Origin: Roseomonas gilardii subsp. gilardii
GTDB lineage: Bacteria > Pseudomonadota > Alphaproteobacteria > Acetobacterales > Acetobacteraceae
DNA length: 64,000 nucleotides
Reading direction: 5' to 3'
NCBI RefSeq assembly: GCF_023078375.1
Contig: NZ_CP095554.1
Location: 930,001-994,000 of the forward strand
Shown: positions 8,471 through 18,779 of the stretch, piece after piece
Position numbering within the stretch: position 1 is the first letter of the stretch
How the letters are laid out: each line of letters opens with the position of its first letter
The notes under the pieces: model-generated
Told to the model about the DNA's origin: nothing
What the model saw: the letters and a program-made list of their open reading frames with translations, nothing else
The model's database searches: none
Position numbers and translations under genes: made by a program

Positions 8471-8501
8471 CAGGCCGCCCGGTCCGGGACCGGGCGGCCT
8501 G
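8471..8501 (-). terminator. Intercistronic hairpin between phnD and phnE
   Basis: A perfect 14-bp stem (CAGGCCGCCCGGTC at 8471-8484 with its complement at 8488-8501) closes a 3-nt CGG loop. No T tract follows, so it is more likely a partial terminator or an RNA-stabilising structure for the phnC-phnD message than a full terminator. Placement just after a periplasmic binding protein gene matches a common way of making more binding protein than permease. Confidence 0.7.
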
Positions 8502-8516
8502 TGCGGAGGGGCCGCC

Positions 8517-9437
8517 TCAGGCCTTGCGGCGGAGGCTGTCGACGAAGCGGTTCAGCTCGATGATCGGCTGGTAGGCGCTGTTGTCCACCGGCGCCCAGGG
8601 ACCGGACTTGCCGTCATAGATCTTGTCGAAGGCCGCCTTGTCCTCCGTCGGCATGGCCAGGACGGCGGTGCGGATGGCGGTGCGCAGGTCCTCCGGCAGG
8701 GTCGTGAGATAGGCCATCGGCGAGTTCACGATCTGGTCGGACTTGAAGATGATGCGGAAATCCTCCGCCTTCACCATGCCCTTGCGCGACATGCGCAGCA
8801 GGTTGCTTTCCTGCTCGTCGTTCCACCAGTTGGCGGCCATGTCCACCGTGCCCTGCTGCAGGGCGATGATGGCGTTCTCGTGGCTGCCGGTATAGACGAC
8901 CTTGCCGAAGAATTCGTCCGGCTTGATGCCCATCTTGTCGAGCGAGAAGCGCGGCACGTTGTTGCCGGAGGTGGAGTTCGGGTCCACCAGGCCGAGATTC
9001 TTGCCCTTCAGGTCCTGCACCTTCTGATAGGGCGAGTCCTTCTTCACGTAGAAGACGGAGTAGTAGCCCTTGGTGCCGTCGAGGTTGGTCTCGATGGCGA
9101 AGGCCTCGATCTTCGCGCCGGTCATCAGCGCGCGGGCGAAGGAGGAGGGGCCGTAGGAGGCGATGTGGATGTTGCCGGCGCGCTGGCCCTCGATCACCGC
9201 GGCATAGTCGTTGGCGATGCGCAGCGTGACCTTGGTGCCGAGCTTCTTCGACAGGTACTCGGTGAAGGGCGTCCAGCGGTCGATCACGCCGGAGGCGTTC
9301 TCGGCCGGGATGATGGCGAAGACCAGCTCCGGATAGGCCTTCGCCCAGGAGCTCGACTGGGCGCGGGCCAGCGAGGGCGCCGCCAGCGGCGAGGCCAGCA
9401 GGGCGCCGGCGCCGAGCAGCATGCGACGGTTCAGCAT
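8517..9437 (-). CDS. phnD: PhnD, phosphonate ABC transporter periplasmic binding protein
   Basis: The 306-residue solute-binding protein starts MLNRRMLLGAGALLASPLAA, an export signal with a twin-arginine-like start and cleavage probably after LARA. Family blocks FAIIPAENASGVIDRWTPF, NIHIASYGPSSFARAL, LVDPNSTSGNNVP and VDMAANWWNDEQ match PhnD. It delivers phosphonates to the PhnE pair. The gene lies 30 bp after phnC and before a strong hairpin. Confidence 0.93.
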   Translation of the reverse strand: MLNRRMLLGAGALLASPLAAPSLARAQSSSWAKAYPELVFAIIPAENASGVIDRWTPFTEYLSKKLGTKVTLRIANDYAAVIEGQRAGNIHIASYGPSSFARALMTGAKIEAFAIETNLDGTKGYYSVFYVKKDSPYQKVQDLKGKNLGLVDPNSTSGNNVPRFSLDKMGIKPDEFFGKVVYTGSHENAIIALQQGTVDMAANWWNDEQESNLLRMSRKGMVKAEDFRIIFKSDQIVNSPMAYLTTLPEDLRTAIRTAVLAMPTEDKAAFDKIYDGKSGPWAPVDNSAYQPIIELNRFVDSLRRKA

Positions 9438-9467
9438 GATCGGATGATCCTTGGGTCGGAGGTGGTG

Positions 9468-10295
<828 letters not shown>

Positions 10296-10422
10296 GCGCG
10301 GTCCCGTCTTCCCCTGTCGGCTGGGGCGGGTAGCGCAGGCGGATGACGCGGCTGTTTCAGGCCGATGATGGATTCATGACAGAGCCCGGGCGGAACGGTC
10401 ATCCTCCGGGCGGTGCGCGGCC

Positions 10423-11181
10423 TCAGTCCCGGAGGAAATAGGTGTAGCGGTAGACCTCGGAGAGGCCGAGGCGGGCATAGAGGTCCCGTGCCCCGGTGTT
10501 GGAGGGTGAGACCTGCAGCCAGGCGGTGGTCGCCCCCAGCCCCGCCGCCCAGGCCGCCCCGGCGGCGAGGACACGCTGGGCCAGACCCCGGCGGCGGAAG
10601 CGCGGGTCGGTCGCCACGTCGAAGATGCCGCAGAGCGACGCGTCCGCGACCATGTGCGCTCCCGCCGCCGGCACCCCGTCCTCCCGCCACAGCAGCCAGC
10701 AGCCGGGCCGGGCCAGCATGGTGGCGGCGCCAGCCTTTTCCGCGCGCCGTGCTTCGGTCTGGTATTCCGCCGTGGACAGCACGGCGAGCCAGTCCTCGGC
10801 CGGGGTGTCGAGGATCTCGACGCCCGCGCCCGCCGCCTCCGCCAGAGGGTAAAGCGGGCCGGCCATCACGCAGGCCCCGTCATGCTCCACATAGCCGCGC
10901 GCCAGCAGCGCCTGCTTCAGGCCCGGCGGGTCGAGCGGCGTGGAGCGGAAGCGGGCGGGCAGGCCCATCCGGGCGAAATCGGCCTCCATCCGGTCCAGCC
11001 GTGCCTCCAGCCCGGGATCGGGCGAGGGGTCGAGCGAGCAGGCGGCATTGGCCCGCCCCGTGCCGTTCAGGAAGCCGCGGAGCACGAAGCCTCCGTCCCA
11101 GGCCAGGCGTGGCGCCGGAACGGAGGTCAGGGCCGCGCGCTCCAGGGTCAGGACATCGATGGAGGGGGTTTCGGCGGGCAA
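10423..11181 (-). CDS. GNAT-family N-acetyltransferase
   Basis: The protein has 252 residues. The C-terminal half carries the acetyl-CoA loop FRRRGLAQRVLAAGAAWA (about residues 197-214) and LQVSPSNTGARDLYARLGL, typical of GNAT enzymes. The N-terminal half is more diverged, as in two-domain GNAT proteins. It is too long and different to be PhnO, the roughly 144-residue aminoalkylphosphonate acetyltransferase, despite lying upstream of phnC. The substrate is unknown. Confidence 0.8.
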   Translation of the reverse strand: MPAETPSIDVLTLERAALTSVPAPRLAWDGGFVLRGFLNGTGRANAACSLDPSPDPGLEARLDRMEADFARMGLPARFRSTPLDPPGLKQALLARGYVEHDGACVMAGPLYPLAEAAGAGVEILDTPAEDWLAVLSTAEYQTEARRAEKAGAATMLARPGCWLLWREDGVPAAGAHMVADASLCGIFDVATDPRFRRRGLAQRVLAAGAAWAAGLGATTAWLQVSPSNTGARDLYARLGLSEVYRYTYFLRD

Positions 11182-11294
11182 GGGAGCGTGCTCCGGATGA
11201 CGGGTGTTCCCGGCCTCTCACGAGAGGGCGGGGCTGGCAAGCGGGCCGCCGGATCGGAATCCCTCGGTTTTCCTGCAAAATCCGCGATTTCCGG

Positions 11295-11323
11295 TTGACG
11301 GATCGCACGACCCGCCTTATCTG
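11295..11323 (+). promoter_or_regulatory. Probable rho promoter
   Basis: TTGACG (11295-11300) and TATCTG (11318-11323) are separated by exactly 17 bp and face rho, whose start lies 220 bp downstream. The match to the housekeeping sigma consensus is good for such GC-rich DNA. It leaves a long untranslated leader, as is usual for rho, where autoregulation acts. Confidence 0.55.
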
Positions 11324-11456
11324 TCCCATCGCTTCCCATAGGGGTGGCGGGCCCTACGGCTTCCGCTGCTCTCCCTCCTTGCACATCGGGACATTGTCGG
11401 ACGTGCCGCTTCTCGTAAGTCGGGCGCGCCGTTCCGGCAACACAGTCGTCCTGCCC

Positions 11457-11476
11457 TTGGCCAATCGCTTGGCCAA
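11457..11476 (+). promoter_or_regulatory. Leader hairpin upstream of rho
   Basis: TTGGCCAATCGCTTGGCCAA consists of two identical 8-bp palindromes spaced by 4 bp, so RNA would fold as an 8-bp stem with a TCGC loop. It lies about 65 bp before the rho start, in the presumed leader. A role in rho autoregulation, or as a protein-binding double site, is inference. The remaining leader (11324-11542) shows no open frame I would support. Confidence 0.45.
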
Positions 11477-11542
11477 CCGCCGGCCGGACGGCTCACCGGG
11501 AAGGGTCCCGCCCTCCCTGTCGATGACGGATACGTCCGCCGC

Positions 11543-12826
<1,284 letters not shown>

Positions 12827-12849
12827 CCGGCCTGTCCGGTCTCCTTTCC

Positions 12850-12884
12850 AGCCCCGCCCGGTCCGCCTGGCGGGGCTTTTTCTT
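12850..12884 (+). terminator. Intrinsic terminator after rho
   Basis: AGCCCCGCC and GGCGGGGCT form a 9-bp GC stem around a 10-nt loop, followed by TTTTTCTTT. It begins 24 bp after the rho stop. Confidence 0.88.
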
Positions 12885-13300
12885 TGCATGCCGGCCGGGC
12901 AGGTATCTGTTTCGCCCGCTCAGGCAATATGCCGAAAAATCAGCCGCAAGAGGTTTTTGTTTCGTTTTAAGCGCATTTCATGTGCAGATTTGTCATGAAC
13001 TGACTTCAAAACAGACAGATTCGCGTTCAGGTCACGTTTTTCCGCGCGGGAAGGTACGCTTTGCCTCTCTAGCCGCACGCCATTCAGGCGCAGTCTTCCA
13101 CCCGTCGCAGCAGGAACCGGAACCCCCGCGATGCCTCGCCGCCAGCGGTGCCGGATGCCCGTCCGGAAACATGGCGGGCCGGTTTCGCTCTCCTCTCCGC
13201 CTGCCGTTCCTGGGCGCCTCGGCTCCGGTGAACGGCGGGGCCATGCGACGCAGCTTCACGGGGCGGACTGACCCACCCCGCCCAGAAGGGAAGAGCAAGG
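12885..13300. other. Long intergenic region with an AT-rich block upstream of the amidase genes
   Basis: The stretch 12930-13040 is markedly AT-richer than its surroundings. It contains TTCATG (12977-12982) and CATGAA (12994-12999) as 6-bp inverted arms with an 11-bp spacer, a possible operator. It probably holds the promoter for the small gene at 13301. I see no supportable open frame or RNA gene here. Confidence 0.35.
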
Positions 13301-13507
13301 ATGGACGAAGCCCTGGTGACGCGCGTGGCGGAGGATATCCGCCTCTGGACGGGTGTCGGACTGCCCAATGAGACCGGCCGGCAGATGGCGTCGATGGACA
13401 TCCCGAAGCTGATCGCGGATTTCGAAGCGCTGCGCGGCACGCTGCGCTTAGAGGACGAGCCTTCCTCCTTCGAGGCGGCGTTGCAGAGCTGCAAGGAGGG
13501 TGCGTGA
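13301..13507 (+). CDS. AtzG/DUF4089-like small amidase partner
   Basis: This 68-residue protein is mostly helical by composition, with LPNETGRQMASMDIPKLIADFEALRGTL and the C-terminal block EPSSFEAALQSCK. This resembles AtzG-type (DUF4089) proteins, GatC-like partners that AtzE-family amidases need for stability. The stop overlaps the ATG of the following amidase, so production is coupled one to one. A second small protein of similar kind sits before the other amidase at 16619. The assignment rests on size, motif and context. Confidence 0.7.
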   Translation: MDEALVTRVAEDIRLWTGVGLPNETGRQMASMDIPKLIADFEALRGTLRLEDEPSSFEAALQSCKEGA

Positions 13508-14952
13508 TGGACGCCGTGCCGATGGCCCCCTCCGCGGGTCTCGCCGGCCTGAGCCTCGCCGAGGCGGCCGACGCCTTCACCCGGGGTGAGGTCACGGCCA
13601 GCGCCCTGACCTTGGCTTGTCTCGACCGCATCGCCGCGCATGAGCCGGCGGTGAACGCCACCACCTGGATCGAGCGTGAGGCCGCGCTGGAGGCCGCTGC
13701 CGCCGCCGACAAGGCCCGTGCCGCCGGTGCCGCTTCCGGCCCGCTGGCCGGCGTGCCGATGGCGCACAAGGACATGTACTACAAGGCCGGCAAGCTCTCG
13801 ACCTGCGGCTCCGCCATCCGTGGCGACTTCCGCCCCGGCTACACCGCCACGGTCATCGACCGGCTGGAAGGTGCCGGCGCCATCACCATGGGCGGGCTCA
13901 ACATGGCGGAGTTCGCGCAGAACCCGACCGGTCACAACAGGCATTTCGGGGACTGCCTGAACCCCTGGAACGGCGACTACATCACCGGCGGTTCCTCCTC
14001 CGGCTCCGGCGCCGCCGTTTCCGCCCGCTTCGCCTTCATGGCGCTCGGCTCCGACACCGGCGGTTCGATCCGCCTGCCGGCCTCGGCCTGCGGCGTGGTG
14101 GGCCTCAAGCCGACGCAGACCCGCGTCAGCCGGCACGGCGTGATGCCGCTGTCCTTTTCCTGCGACAATGTCGGCCCGCTGGTACGTACCGTGCGCGACT
14201 GCGCCCGGGTGATGGGCGTCATCGCCGGGCATGATCCGAAGGACCCGACCAGTGCGAAGGAGCCGGTGCCCGATTACGAGGCCGCGCTGACCGGCGACCT
14301 GCGCGGGCAGCGCATCGGCGTGGCGGAGACGTGGTTCCTCGACGGTGCTGACCCGGACATCCTGGCTGCCTTCGAGGCTTCGCTCGACGTGCTGCGTGGC
14401 CGCGGCGCCACCGTCACGCGCATCAGGCTGCCGGTGATGGAGCAGGTGCTGACCTATGGCTCCGTCGTCAGCCGCAGCGAAGGCCCGACCATCCACGCCA
14501 ATTGGATGCGCGAGCGTCCGGGCGACTACGCCAACCATCTGAGCGGCCGCATGTTCCCGGGCTATGCCATCCCGGCCAGCTACTACATCGAGGCGCTGAG
14601 CCGACGCGGCCCGGTGCTCAAGGCTTTCTGTGACGAGGTCTTCTCGCAGGTGGATGTGCTCGCCATGCCCACCATCCCGCGCAAGATCCCGACGCGCGAG
14701 GAATGCCGCATCGACGCTGGCGATCCGGAGGCCATCCGCCGCTTCGGCCTGATCACGCAGAACACGCGGCCGATCAACTATCTCGGCCTGCCGGGGCTGA
14801 GCCTGCATTGTGGCTTCGACGACCGTGGCCTGCCCGTCGGCCTCCAGCTCGTCGGCCGCCCCTTCGCCGAGGCCCGCCTCATGACCGTCGGCGACGCCTA
14901 CCAGCGCGATACCGACTGGCACACCCGCATGCCCGAACTGCGTGCGGGGTGA
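13507..14952 (+). CDS. Amidase-signature hydrolase, AtzE-like (locus copy 1)
   Basis: The 481-residue amidase-signature enzyme has the full Ser-cisSer-Lys triad: Lys88 in PMAHKDMYY, cis-Ser163 in GGSSSGSGAAV and nucleophile Ser187 in GSDTGGSIR. Spacing matches characterised members of the family. ATG 13507 overlaps the upstream small partner's stop; a GTG one codon earlier is also possible. Pairing with an AtzG-like protein points to an AtzE-type enzyme acting on carboxybiuret-like, ureido or related amides. The actual substrate cannot be read from sequence. It converges with the second amidase across a structured repeat. Confidence 0.88.
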   Translation: MDAVPMAPSAGLAGLSLAEAADAFTRGEVTASALTLACLDRIAAHEPAVNATTWIEREAALEAAAAADKARAAGAASGPLAGVPMAHKDMYYKAGKLSTCGSAIRGDFRPGYTATVIDRLEGAGAITMGGLNMAEFAQNPTGHNRHFGDCLNPWNGDYITGGSSSGSGAAVSARFAFMALGSDTGGSIRLPASACGVVGLKPTQTRVSRHGVMPLSFSCDNVGPLVRTVRDCARVMGVIAGHDPKDPTSAKEPVPDYEAALTGDLRGQRIGVAETWFLDGADPDILAAFEASLDVLRGRGATVTRIRLPVMEQVLTYGSVVSRSEGPTIHANWMRERPGDYANHLSGRMFPGYAIPASYYIEALSRRGPVLKAFCDEVFSQVDVLAMPTIPRKIPTREECRIDAGDPEAIRRFGLITQNTRPINYLGLPGLSLHCGFDDRGLPVGLQLVGRPFAEARLMTVGDAYQRDTDWHTRMPELRAG

Positions 14953-14955
14953 TCG

Positions 14956-15195
14956 GGCGTGGCGCTCCGGGAGGCTCTGCCTCCCGGACCCTTTGCTGAG
15001 GGAGGGGCCGCTCAGGGGCATAGTATGCCCCCGAGACCCCGCCATGAGCGCTCCGCGAGGAGGGGGCTTCGACCGCCGTCGTGCCAAGTGGCGACCGGCG
15101 TGCCATCACCCTCCTCGCGGAGCGCTCATAGGGTTCCCAGGGACTAACGTCCCTGGGCGGGTGGGTTCCAGGGAGGGCAGAGCCCTCCCTGGCCC
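14956..15195. repeat. Structured intergenic repeat, copy B
   Basis: This is the second copy of the repeat at 6438-6680, in the same orientation. CCGGGAGG/CCTCCCGG, the GGGGCATAGTATGCCCC hairpin, the 19-bp arms (15045-15063 and 15110-15128) and the CTAACGTCCCTGG segment are all conserved. The final hairpin CCAGGGAGGGC/GCCCTCCCTGG is more perfect here. The 46-nt loop between the arms reads in the opposite direction to copy A. It separates two convergent amidase genes. Confidence 0.85.
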
Positions 15196-15203
15196 CGGCT
15201 GGA

Positions 15204-16619
15204 TCATTCCGCCGCGAGCAGGGCCGGGGCGGTGGCGCCCCAGGAGGCGGTGGCCTTCTCGACGACGCGGCCGGCGCGCAGCAGCGTGGCCTCCTCGAAG
15301 GGGCGGCCGACGAGCTGGGCGGAGAGCGGCAGACCGGAGGCGGAGAGGCCGGCCGGCATGGAAAGGGCCGGATTGCCCGTGACGTTGAAAGGCATGGACT
15401 GGATCGGCCAGAACACGGGCCGGTCCGGCGGGCAGTCGGCGAAGGCTGGTGCGGGGCCGAGGGCGCAGGCGGTGAGCAGGATGTCGCACCTCTTCAGCGC
15501 CTCGCGATTCACCGCGATGGAGAGCTCGCGGCGCAGGCGCTGCGCCTGGATGTAGTCCGCGCTGCTGATCGCGGCGCCGGTGACGATCCGCATGAGGAAA
15601 AGCTCGCCGTAATCCTGCGGCCGCTCGCGCAGGTCCTTCTCATGGATGGCGAAGGCTTCGGCGGTCAGGATCACGCGGCCGCAGGCGTTGAAGAGCGAAT
15701 AGTCGGGAAGCGTGATCTCCTCGACGATCGCGCCCGCCGCTTCCAGCGCCTGGCCGACGCGCTCGATCGCGTCATAGACCTCGGGCGAAAGCCCCTCGGC
15801 ATCGCGGTAGAGGTTGCGTGGCATGCCGACGCGCAGGCCGGCGACGCCATCCTCCAACCTGCTGCGCAGATCGGGCTTCGGCTTGTCGGCGCTCGCGGGG
15901 TCGAGCGGATCGAAGCCGGCCAGGAGCTCCGTGGTGATCGCGGCGTCCTCGACACTGCGCGTCAGCGGCCCGCAATGGTCAAGCGTGTAGGAGAGCGGGA
16001 AGACACCACGCCGGCTGATCAGCCCATAGGTCGGCTTGAGGCCCACCGTGCCGCAATAGGCTGCGGGGCCGCGGATCGAGCCGCCGGTGTCGGAGCCCAT
16101 CGCCATGCGCACCATCCCGGCGGCGACGGCGGCGCCGGAGCCGGAGGAGGAGCCGCCGGTGATATGGTCGGTGTTCCAGGGGTTGCGCGCGGGTGGGAAG
16201 GGGAGGTCGAAGCTCGGCCCGCCCATGGCGAATTCATGCGTCGCCAGCTTGCCCAGAAGCACGCCGCCACCTGAGGCGAGCTTCGCCGCCACGACGCTGT
16301 CCCCGGTGGGAACGTTGTCGATCAGCAGCTTGGAATGGCAGGTCGTGCGGATGCCGGCGGTGTCGTAGATATCCTTGAGCGCATAGGGGATGCCGTGCAT
16401 CGGCCCGCGGTCGGTGCCGGCGGCGAGTTCGGCATCGGCGCGCGCCGCATCGGACATGGCCCGCTCCTCCGTGACCAGCACGAAGGCATGCAGCGCGCCG
16501 TCGAGCTTCGCGATCCGGTCCAGCGCATGGCGCGTCAGGGCGGCGGAGGTCAGGCTGCCGTCGCGCAGCTTCGCCCCGGCCTCGGCGATGGAGAGGTCTT
16601 CCAGCTTCTGCTCGCTCAC
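15204..16619 (-). CDS. Amidase-signature hydrolase, AtzE/GatA-like (locus copy 2)
   Basis: The enzyme has 471 residues from GTG 16617-16619 (MSEQKLEDLSIAEAGAKLRDG). The triad is intact: Lys in GIPYALKDIYDTAG, cis-Ser in ITGGSSSGSGAAVA and nucleophile Ser in MGSDTGGSIRGPA. A longer open frame reads in from upstream, but the GTG overlapping the small partner's stop (GTGA) gives the normal length. It differs enough from the amidase at 13507 to be a separate specificity, not a recent duplicate. It diverges from the ABC importer operon, which suggests shared control and imported amide substrates. Confidence 0.87.
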   Translation of the reverse strand: MSEQKLEDLSIAEAGAKLRDGSLTSAALTRHALDRIAKLDGALHAFVLVTEERAMSDAARADAELAAGTDRGPMHGIPYALKDIYDTAGIRTTCHSKLLIDNVPTGDSVVAAKLASGGGVLLGKLATHEFAMGGPSFDLPFPPARNPWNTDHITGGSSSGSGAAVAAGMVRMAMGSDTGGSIRGPAAYCGTVGLKPTYGLISRRGVFPLSYTLDHCGPLTRSVEDAAITTELLAGFDPLDPASADKPKPDLRSRLEDGVAGLRVGMPRNLYRDAEGLSPEVYDAIERVGQALEAAGAIVEEITLPDYSLFNACGRVILTAEAFAIHEKDLRERPQDYGELFLMRIVTGAAISSADYIQAQRLRRELSIAVNREALKRCDILLTACALGPAPAFADCPPDRPVFWPIQSMPFNVTGNPALSMPAGLSASGLPLSAQLVGRPFEEATLLRAGRVVEKATASWGATAPALLAAE

Positions 16620-16819
16620 GGCGCCTGCTCCCGCGTGATGGTGTCCAGCACATAGATCCCCGCCGGCTCGGCGGCTGCGGTGCGCGGCTGGCGCAGGATC
16701 GGCATCATCTTCTGCAGGTCGCGATGGGTGGCGAGCACGCCGGCATAGCGCCCCGGCGGCAGGGTGATGCCCGCGCGTGAGAGCGCCATATCCAGTTCGG
16801 GATCGGTTTCGGTCGTCAT
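16616..16819 (-). CDS. AtzG/DUF4089-like small amidase partner
   Basis: This 67-residue protein starts at ATG 16817-16819, MTTETDPELDMALSRAGITL. The block LPPGRYAGVLATHRDLQKM and the acidic-Pro tail EPAGIYVLDT resemble the DUF4089/AtzG family, whose members partner AtzE-like amidases much as GatC partners GatA. The stop overlaps the GTG of the amidase, so the pair is translationally coupled. It is the first gene of a two-gene minus-strand unit divergent from the importer operon. Confidence 0.72.
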   Translation of the reverse strand: MTTETDPELDMALSRAGITLPPGRYAGVLATHRDLQKMMPILRQPRTAAAEPAGIYVLDTITREQAP

Positions 16820-17171
16820 GGGGAGACTCCGGCAGGGGCCTGTCAGGCCGAGGGAGGAACGGATCGACGTTACGTCCGGGCCATCGATCTGTCGCGCCCA
16901 AAGAAACGGCAGGGCTTGGGGCCCCTGCAATACTGGAAAGGCACGAAAGCCATTGTTCTGGCGGACTCGCGTGTCGCGGCATGGCGGGGGGTGCCGTGAG
17001 TCTGCCGCGCGCTGTGGCATTCCCGGCGGGAGAAATGCCGTCCCACGCGGCATGGGGCATGCCTCATCACGCTCCGCCGGTGCATGCCGTGTGTCACGCG
17101 ACATCTGGCACGGCGATTGCTGATAGCGGAATCAGAAAATCCGATCCGTCCTGCCGGGACAAGGAGAGAAG
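16820..17171. other. Divergent promoter region between amidase unit and importer operon
   Basis: The 352-bp gap must contain promoters in both directions. A strong ribosome-binding sequence, AAGGAGA, precedes the importer start at 17172. A GC-rich hairpin (GCAGGG with CCCTGC around 16910-16930) is the only other structure I note. No regulator gene is adjacent, so control of the locus is unknown. The open frames crossing it look like chance. Confidence 0.4.
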
Positions 17172-18767
17172 ATGACGGTGCCTTCCCTGCGCCTCGGTGT
17201 GTCCCTGGGCCTGATGACCGCATTGCTGGGCGCCGTGGCGCCCGCCCCCGCTTCCGCGGAAAGCGTGCTGCGCGTCGCGATGACGGCCGGCGACATCCCC
17301 TTCACCGGCGGCCTGCCCGACCAGGGCTTCGAGGGCTGGCGCTTCGTCGGCTACAACCTCTATGATTCGCTGATCCTCTGGGACCTGTCGAAAGGCGACA
17401 AGATCGCCGACATCAAGCCGGGCCTGGCCGAGGAATGGCATATTGACCCGAACAACAGCCGGCGCTGGATCATCACCCTGCGCAAGGGCGTGAAGTTCCA
17501 CGACGGCAGCGACTTCAACACGAAGTCGGTCATCTGGAACATGGAGCGCATGACCAAGGAAGGCGCGCCCCAGTTCAACGCCCAGCAATTCGCCTTCGCG
17601 CGCAGCTATCTGACCAATTTCGAGAGCGTCGAGGCGGTGGACGACAACACCGTCGCCTTCACCACCAAGCAGCCGGACAGCATCTTCCCCTACAACCTGT
17701 CCTTTCTGATGATGGTCAGCCCTGCCCGGTCGGAGGAGCTGAAGAACGACGCCAACGCCTTCGCCAAGAACCCCTCCGGCACAGGGCCTTACCGCTTCTC
17801 CCGCATGGTGCCGGGCGAGCGGCTGGAGCTGGTGCCGAACAAGGACTACTGGGACAAGGGCCGTATCCCGAAGCAGGACCGCCTCGTGCTGCTGCCGATG
17901 CCGGAGGCCTCCACCCGCACGGCCTCCCTGCTCTCCGGCCAGGTGGACTGGATCGAGGCCCCGGCACCCGACACCATCCCCCGCCTGAAGTCCTCGGGCA
18001 TGCGGGTGATCACCAACGCCTATCCGCATAACTGGGCCTACCAGCTCAATTTCGTGGACAAGCCCTTCAACGACATCCGGGTGCGGCAGGCCGCGAACTA
18101 CGCGATCAACCGCGACGATATGGTGGAGATGCTGGGCGGGGTCGCCCTGCCGGGCTATGCCACCGTGCCGCCTTCCACCGCCTATTACGGCAAGCCGGTG
18201 AAGTATGAATACAATCCGGACAAGGCCAAGGTGCTATTGAAGGAGGCGGGCTGCACCCCCTGCAACGTCACCTTCGCCATCTCCACCTCCGGCTCCGGCC
18301 AGATGCAGCCGCTGCCGATGAACGAGCTGGTGAAGGCGCAGCTCGAGGAGGTCGGCTTCAAGGTCAACCTCCAGGTCATGGACTGGAACGCGCTGCTGCA
18401 AGTGGGCCGCGAAGGTGTGGACAAGCACCACGACATCAACGGCATCAACATCACCCGCGCGACGCAGGACCCGTTCAACGGCATGTTCCGCTTCATCATG
18501 AAGTCGCAGTGGTCGCCGGCGGGCAGCAACTGGGGGCATTTCGAGGACCCGCAGCTCGACAAGCTGGTCGCCCAGGCCATGAACACCTTCGATCCGGAGA
18601 AGCGCCTGCCGATCCTGACCCAGGTCCACGAACGGATGAACGAGCAGGCCACGATGATCTGGGTGGCGCATGACCTGAACCCGCGCGCCCTCTCGCCCAA
18701 GGTGAAGGGCTTCGTGCAGGCGCAGAGCTGGTTCCAGGACCTGACGCCGGTCACCCTGCAGCCCTGA
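17172..18767 (+). CDS. Dpp/Opp-type ABC transporter substrate-binding protein
   Basis: The 531-residue family-5 solute-binding protein has a clear signal peptide, with hydrophobic LGVSLGLMTALLGAVAPA and cleavage probably after ASA near residue 29. Typical blocks include ILWDLSKGDKIADIKPGLAEEW, LRKGVKFHDGSDFN, GTGPYRFSRMVPGERLELVPN and VRQAANYAINRDDM. It captures the substrate in the periplasm for the permeases encoded next. The fold binds peptides, nickel, glutathione and various amides, so the ligand is open. It is the first gene of an eight-gene operon ending in hydrolases. Confidence 0.9.
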   Translation: MTVPSLRLGVSLGLMTALLGAVAPAPASAESVLRVAMTAGDIPFTGGLPDQGFEGWRFVGYNLYDSLILWDLSKGDKIADIKPGLAEEWHIDPNNSRRWIITLRKGVKFHDGSDFNTKSVIWNMERMTKEGAPQFNAQQFAFARSYLTNFESVEAVDDNTVAFTTKQPDSIFPYNLSFLMMVSPARSEELKNDANAFAKNPSGTGPYRFSRMVPGERLELVPNKDYWDKGRIPKQDRLVLLPMPEASTRTASLLSGQVDWIEAPAPDTIPRLKSSGMRVITNAYPHNWAYQLNFVDKPFNDIRVRQAANYAINRDDMVEMLGGVALPGYATVPPSTAYYGKPVKYEYNPDKAKVLLKEAGCTPCNVTFAISTSGSGQMQPLPMNELVKAQLEEVGFKVNLQVMDWNALLQVGREGVDKHHDINGINITRATQDPFNGMFRFIMKSQWSPAGSNWGHFEDPQLDKLVAQAMNTFDPEKRLPILTQVHERMNEQATMIWVAHDLNPRALSPKVKGFVQAQSWFQDLTPVTLQP

Positions 18768-18779
18768 GGGACATCTCCC

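Noticed and set aside
10423-11181. Calling the acetyltransferase PhnO because it lies next to phnC
   Set aside because: It is about 110 residues longer than PhnO and has a two-domain layout. Proximity alone is not enough.
16764-17175. Plus-strand open frames in the gap before the importer operon
   Set aside because: Composition is atypical, no ribosome-binding site supports them, and one overlaps the real importer start.
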